From: Natronobeatus ordinarius
Lineage (GTDB): Archaea; Halobacteriota; Halobacteria; Halobacteriales; Natrialbaceae
Assembly (NCBI RefSeq): GCF_024362485.1
Contig: NZ_CP101456.1
Location: 3,782,001-3,846,000, forward strand
Direction: 5' to 3'
Length of the DNA: 64,000 bases
A model generated the notes under the pieces. It did no database searches, was not told the origin of the DNA, and worked only from the letters and a program-made list of their open reading frames with translations. Both the position numbers and the translations under genes were made by a program. The first letter of the stretch is position 1. Each line of letters begins with the position of its first letter. Shown piece by piece: positions 60,320-64,000 of this stretch.

Positions 60320-60394
60320 TGGGTTGGGGCAGATTTGAACTGCCGGCCTCCTCCATGTCAAGGAGGTGTCATAACCAGACTAGACCACCAACCC
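60320..60394 (-). tRNA. tRNA-Val (GAC)
   Basis: The minus strand folds as a cloverleaf: acceptor GGGTTGG with CCAACCC plus discriminator A, D-arm GTCTAGTCTGGTTATGAC, anticodon arm CCTCC TTGACAT GGAGG with anticodon GAC, and T-arm with GTTCAAATC. About 75 nt, no intron, CCA not encoded. Two partial copies of its 3' end follow downstream. Confidence 0.95.
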
Positions 60395-60510
60395 GCCTGG
60401 CTTGCTTTTCGTCTGCAATCAATCGTTGCCCGCCACCGTAATTGAAGGTTTCGAATCGGGGGCCGTGCGCGAATCGTCCGCACGGAAACGACGACGATAC
60501 GTTTAAGTTG

Positions 60511-60549
60511 ATGTACGGATTTGGGCATCGTAAGACAATAGCGTACATT
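60511..60549 (+). promoter_or_regulatory. Inverted repeat upstream of trpD
   Basis: ATGTACG (60511-60517) and CGTACAT (60543-60549) form a 7-bp inverted repeat with 25 bp between, ending 9 bp before the trpD ATG. A TTTAAG box lies just upstream at about 60502. It may be an operator for tryptophan control; no leader peptide or terminator hairpin is seen. Confidence 0.4.
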
Positions 60550-60558
60550 GGTGTCCCT

Positions 60559-61569
60559 ATGAAGGAATACGTCGAACGCGTCACGGACGGCCAGGACCTG
60601 ACGCAGACGGAGGCTCGAGCGGCCTCGAGAGCGGTGTTCGAGGACGCGACGGAGGCACAGATCGGCGCACTGCTGACGGCGTTGCGCGCGAAAGGTGAGA
60701 CGGAAGCCGAGATCGCCGGCTTCGGCGAAGGGATGCGGGCGGTCGCCCGGCGCATCGACCCAGACCGGGAGCCGCTGGTCGATACGTGTGGGACGGGTGG
60801 GGACGACCACGACACGATCAACGTCTCGACGACGAGCGCGATCGTCGCCGCCGGGGCGGGTGTTCCGATCGCCAAACACGGCAACTACTCGGTGTCGTCG
60901 TCCTCGGGAAGCGCGGACGTCCTCGAGGAAGTCGGCGTCGAGGTCGAGGCCGAACCGCCGGCGGTCGAGCAGGCGATCGAGGACGACGGCATCGGCTTCA
61001 TGCTCGCGCCGGTGTTCCACCCTGCGATGGCCGCAGTGATCGGCCCGCGCAAGGAACTCGGGATGCGGACGATCTTCAACGTCCTCGGGCCGCTGACCAA
61101 CCCGGCGGGTGCGGACGCACAGGTCGTCGGCGTCTACGACCCCGACCTCGTGCCCGTCGTCGCGCGGGCGCTCTCGCGGATGGCCGTCGAGCGCGCGCTC
61201 GTCGTCCACGGCGACGGCACCGACGAGATCGCCATCCACGGGGAGACGGTCGTCGCCGAGGTAACGAGGGACGACGTCGAGACGTACACCCTCGAGCCCG
61301 CCGATCTCGGCCTCGAGCGCCGGTCGATCGACGCTATCGCGGGCGGCTCGCCTGCGGCGAACGCGGCCGACCTGCGTGGCATCGTCGAGGGCGACGTCGA
61401 GGGCGCGAAACGCGACGTCATCCTCGCGAACGCGGGGGCGGCGATCTACGTCGCCGGCGCGGTCCACTCGCTCGAGGAGGGAGCCGAACGCGCACGCGAC
61501 GCGATCGCCGACGGCGAGGCGGCGGCGAAGCTCGAACGGCTTCGCGCGAGCGCCCCGGAGGCACGATGA
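60559..61569 (+). CDS. trpD: Anthranilate phosphoribosyltransferase
   Basis: This 336-residue enzyme joins anthranilate to PRPP in tryptophan synthesis. The PRPP-binding DTCGTGGD (residues 74-81), KHGNYSVSSSSGSADVLE and the FMLAPVFHPAM, RTIFNVLGPLTNP anthranilate-site segments are all in place. First gene of trpDFEG; its stop overlaps the trpF start (ATGA, 61566-61569). The start at 60559 gives MKEYVERVTDGQDLT, the family N-terminus; the 39-residue extension upstream covers the likely promoter. Confidence 0.94.
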   Translation: MKEYVERVTDGQDLTQTEARAASRAVFEDATEAQIGALLTALRAKGETEAEIAGFGEGMRAVARRIDPDREPLVDTCGTGGDDHDTINVSTTSAIVAAGAGVPIAKHGNYSVSSSSGSADVLEEVGVEVEAEPPAVEQAIEDDGIGFMLAPVFHPAMAAVIGPRKELGMRTIFNVLGPLTNPAGADAQVVGVYDPDLVPVVARALSRMAVERALVVHGDGTDEIAIHGETVVAEVTRDDVETYTLEPADLGLERRSIDAIAGGSPAANAADLRGIVEGDVEGAKRDVILANAGAAIYVAGAVHSLEEGAERARDAIADGEAAAKLERLRASAPEAR

Positions 61570-62222
61570 CGCGGGTGAAAGTCTGTGGCGTCACCCGCGA
61601 GGCGGACCTCCGGGCGGTCGCCGACGCGGGAGCCGACGCGGTCGGCGTCATCTGTGACGTCCCGGTCGAGACGCCGCGGGAGGTCTCACTCGAGCGGGCA
61701 GTCGACCTCGTCGCCGCGGCCCCCCCGTTTCTGACGACCGTCCTCGTGACGATGCCGTCAAGTCCGGACGCAGCGATCGAGCTCGTCGAGACCGTCGGAC
61801 CGGACGCGATCCAGGTCCATGGCGGGCTCGAGCCCGACGGCGTGGCGTCGCTTCGAGCGGCGGTCGGCGCGGACGTGCTGGTCGCCGTCGACGCCGACGA
61901 CGTCTCGAGGGCAGACTCGTTCGACGCGGTCGCCGACGGACTGGTCGTCGACTCCGTCGACGAAGACGGCGGCGGCGGGACCGGCGAGACCCACGACTGG
62001 GAGCGGACTCGCGAGGCGGCCGCCGACCTCGAGTCGCCGGTGATCCTCGCCGGCGGGCTCACGCCGGGGAACGTCGCCGACGCCGTGTGGACGGTCGAGC
62101 CGTTCGCCGTCGACGTCGCCAGCGGCGTGGAGGCCCGCGGCGGCGTGAAAGACGCCGGGGCCGTCGAAGCGTTCGTCGACCGGGCGACGACCGCGCGGCG
62201 GATCGAGGAGGTGTCGCCGTGA
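61566..62222 (+). CDS. trpF: Phosphoribosylanthranilate isomerase
   Basis: This 218-residue (beta/alpha)8 barrel does the Amadori rearrangement after TrpD. MTRVKVCGVTREADL holds the catalytic Cys (VKVCG) and VAVDADDVSRADSFDAVADGLVVDSVD the later acid. GGLTPGNVADAV and VDVASGVEARGGVKD form the phosphate site. It overlaps trpD by ATGA and trpE by GTGA, so the three proteins are translationally coupled. Confidence 0.93.
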   Translation: MTRVKVCGVTREADLRAVADAGADAVGVICDVPVETPREVSLERAVDLVAAAPPFLTTVLVTMPSSPDAAIELVETVGPDAIQVHGGLEPDGVASLRAAVGADVLVAVDADDVSRADSFDAVADGLVVDSVDEDGGGGTGETHDWERTREAAADLESPVILAGGLTPGNVADAVWTVEPFAVDVASGVEARGGVKDAGAVEAFVDRATTARRIEEVSP

Positions 62223-63895
62223 CCGACGCGACGACGGCCCCCGACCTCGACCTCACCCGGGAGGCGTTTCGTGAGTACGCAACCGGCGCGACTGATCGGC
62301 CGGTCGTCGTCAGGACGGTCGCCTCCCTCGCAGTCGACACCACGCCGCTGTCGGCGTACGCGGCGCTCACCGGCCGGACGAGCGACCGGGAGCGATCGCC
62401 CTACGCCTTCCTGCTCGAGAGCGCGGAGAAGGTCGCCTCGAGCGATCCCGACGGGGCGTTCTCCTCGAACGCCGCGGGGGCCGACCGCCACGCCCGCTTC
62501 TCGTTCGTCGGCTACGACCCCGAGGCCGTCGTCACGGTCGGCCCCGACGGGACGACTGTCGAGGCGCTCGCCGACGACGCGCCGCTCGAGGCGATCGAGA
62601 CCGACGCCGACGGCGACGTCGTCGACGCCCTGCGTGCGGCGCTACCGGACGTCGACCTGGTAAACGTCCCCGACCGCGACCGCCAGTACCTCGAGGGTGG
62701 GCTGGTCGGATTTTTAGCGTACGACGCCGTCTACGACCTCCACCTGGCAGAGGTCGGCCTCGAGCGACCCGACTCGCGGTTCCCGGACGCCGAGTTCGTC
62801 CTGACGACGAAGACGCTCGTCTTCGACGACCTCGAGGGGACCGTCTCGCTCGTCTTCACGCCGATCCTCGACGACGGCGCCGACCCGGAGGCCGTCTACG
62901 ACGAACTCCGCGAGGAAGCCGCCACGGTCCAACGGACGCTCGCGTCGGCCGACGAACTCGAGACCGGCGGCTTCACTCGCCACGAGGAGACGGCGGGCTC
63001 GAGAGCCGACTACGAGGAGTGCGTCCGGCGGGCGAAAGAACACGTCCTCGACGGCGACATCTACCAGGGCGTCATCTCGCGAACGCGCGAACTCCGCGGC
63101 GAGGTCGACACGCTCGGCTTCTATGAGTCCCTGCGCGAGGTGAACCCCTCGCCGTACATGTACGTCCTCGAGCACGACGAGCTCGCCGTCGTGGGGGCGA
63201 GCCCCGAGACGCTCGTCTCCGTTCGCGGACGCGAGGTGATGTCGAACCCGATCGCGGGCACCTGCGACCGCGGCTCGAGTCCCGTCGAGGATCGCCGGCT
63301 CGCGGGCGAGATGCTCGCCGACGGGAAAGAGCGCGCCGAGCACACGATGCTGGTCGACTTGGCGCGAAATGACGTTCGCCAGGTGTCGGCGCCGGGGACG
63401 GTCCGCGTCGAGGAGTTCATGAACGTCCTCAAGTACAGCCACGTCCAGCACATCGAGTCGACCGTGACGGGGCAACTGGCGGCCGAGGCGGACGTCGCCG
63501 AACCACGTTCGGCTGCCCGGGAGCCGTCGTCTCCCGACGCCTTCGACGCGACGCGGGCGGCCTTCCCCGCCGGGACGCTCTCTGGCGCCCCCAAGGTGCG
63601 TGCGATGGAGATCATCGACGACCTCGAGACCGAGCCTCGAGGCCTGTACGGCGGCGGCGTCGGCTACTACTCCTTCTCGGGCGACGCCGACTTCGCGATC
63701 GTGATCCGGACGGCGACGGTCGAGCAGGACGGTGACGACCAGCGGATCACCGTCCAGGCGGGCGCGGGGCTCGTCGCCGACAGCGACCCCGCAGCCGAGT
63801 ACGAGGAGACCGAGAAGAAGATGAACGGCGTCCTCGCCGCATTAGAGCGGATCGAAGCGCCGACGCTCGAGTCGACGCCGGAGGTGAGTCGATGA
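62219..63895 (+). CDS. trpE: Anthranilate synthase component I
   Basis: This 558-residue chorismate-using enzyme makes anthranilate with TrpG. An N-terminal region (to about residue 250) has the tryptophan-feedback LLES element (YAFLLESAEK). The catalytic domain has SPYMYVLEHDELAVVGASPETLVSVRG, NPIAGTCDRG, DLARNDVRQVSAPGTVRVEEFMNV, FPAGTLSGAPKVRAMEIID and the final GAGLVADSDPAAEYEETEKKMNG. A GTG start at 62219 overlaps the trpF stop (GTGA). The Asp/Glu-rich insert at about residues 420-440 is haloarchaeal. Confidence 0.94.
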   Translation: MTDATTAPDLDLTREAFREYATGATDRPVVVRTVASLAVDTTPLSAYAALTGRTSDRERSPYAFLLESAEKVASSDPDGAFSSNAAGADRHARFSFVGYDPEAVVTVGPDGTTVEALADDAPLEAIETDADGDVVDALRAALPDVDLVNVPDRDRQYLEGGLVGFLAYDAVYDLHLAEVGLERPDSRFPDAEFVLTTKTLVFDDLEGTVSLVFTPILDDGADPEAVYDELREEAATVQRTLASADELETGGFTRHEETAGSRADYEECVRRAKEHVLDGDIYQGVISRTRELRGEVDTLGFYESLREVNPSPYMYVLEHDELAVVGASPETLVSVRGREVMSNPIAGTCDRGSSPVEDRRLAGEMLADGKERAEHTMLVDLARNDVRQVSAPGTVRVEEFMNVLKYSHVQHIESTVTGQLAAEADVAEPRSAAREPSSPDAFDATRAAFPAGTLSGAPKVRAMEIIDDLETEPRGLYGGGVGYYSFSGDADFAIVIRTATVEQDGDDQRITVQAGAGLVADSDPAAEYEETEKKMNGVLAALERIEAPTLESTPEVSR

Positions 63896-64000
63896 GCACA
63901 GAGCGGCGGTCGACCGCCGACTCGGACGCCTCGACCCCGCCCCGGACGGTGCTGTTTATCGATAACTTCGACTCCTTTACGTACAACGTCGTCGAGTACG
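63892..64000 (+). CDS. trpG: Anthranilate synthase glutamine amidotransferase subunit (partial, runs off window)
   Basis: The first 36 codons are present: a Ser/Thr-rich start, then TVLFIDNFDSFTYNVVEY, the standard N-terminus of TrpG/PabA amidotransferases. It overlaps trpE by ATGA (63892-63895). It supplies ammonia from glutamine to TrpE. The catalytic Cys lies beyond the window. Confidence 0.9.
   Translation, partial: MSTERRSTADSDASTPPRTVLFIDNFDSFTYNVVEY

Noticed and set aside
60395-60558. trp leader peptide and attenuator
   Set aside because: No short frame with clustered Trp codons and no terminator hairpin with T-run between tRNA-Val and trpD.

Overview
This window is chromosomal DNA of a halophilic archaeon (class Halobacteria; the repeat family and gene content fit Natrialbales-type genomes best, but that rank is inference). 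The evidence is a high GC content with acid-rich, lysine-poor proteins, archaeal information-processing genes (aIF2-beta with TRAM domain, intron-bearing elongator tRNA-Met, NcsA-type tRNA thiolase), the CdrL / CdrS-ftsZ2 division locus, S-layer N-glycosylation genes (AglJ, AglM, AglF, AglG and AglB types), a trpDFEG operon, and near-leaderless starts behind TATA boxes.

Layout. 1-9.7 kb: housekeeping and transport genes (GNAT, two small haloarchaeal families, an NAD kinase-IMPase fusion, Nudix, a large RND exporter, HAD, MFS). A 263-bp repeat at 7414-7676 can fold into a four-way junction. 9.7-15.4 kb: an AT-rich accessory island. An IS1595-type transposase gene is split by a 3.6-kb composite-like unit (intact 1402-bp IS4/ISH8-type IS, two cargo genes for exported proteins, and a distant right-end remnant) bounded by an 11-bp target duplication. 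A 223-bp MITE with the same termini follows. 15.4-20.6 kb: core genes (YchF, MFS, aIF2-beta, small proteins, MaoC, UspA). 20.7-25.7 kb: a decayed integrated element next to tRNA-Tyr with two broken tyrosine recombinases, a four-repeat homing-endonuclease-associated protein, two tandem type IV pilins and several tiny zinc-ribbon genes. 25.8-34.8 kb: tRNA-Tyr, cdrL, cdrS-ftsZ2 behind a cluster of GTAAGAC half-sites, a nucleotidyltransferase, ncsA, an ABC exporter and small genes.

34.8-56.2 kb is the surface-glycan locus. Conserved pathway genes sit at its two ends (aglJ-, aglM- and aglF-like genes plus a flippase on the left; aglG- and aglB-like genes on the right). The variable interior holds an intact IS66 element, a nucleotidyltransferase-fold protein, a ParB-like protein with a truncated paralogue, an alpha/alpha-toroid protein, an HprK-like kinase, GT4, an epimerase and GT2, followed by toxin-antitoxin cassettes interleaved with repeated copies of a glycosyltransferase 3' end. 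56.3-64 kb: SDR, tRNA-Met with intron, small haloarchaeal families, a DedA/VTT membrane protein, tRNA-Val with two extra copies of its 3' end, and the start of the trp operon (trpD, trpF, trpE, trpG) with 4-bp overlaps, trpG running off the end.

How the genes work together: UDP-sugar supply (AglF-like, AglM-like), dolichol-linked assembly (AglJ-like, AglG-like, other GTs), flipping (Wzx-type flippase) and transfer (AglB) form one pathway whose middle steps have been replaced by recombination. The most notable non-gene patterns are: (i) partial tandem copies of the tRNA 3' end beside all three tRNA genes, at spacings of 120-123 or 152-154 bp; (ii) the four-way-junction repeat; (iii) TA cassettes between repeated GT tails; (iv) the operator-like array before cdrS-ftsZ2. 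Several genes carry single-base deletions, so assembly error should be excluded before calling all of them real pseudogenes.
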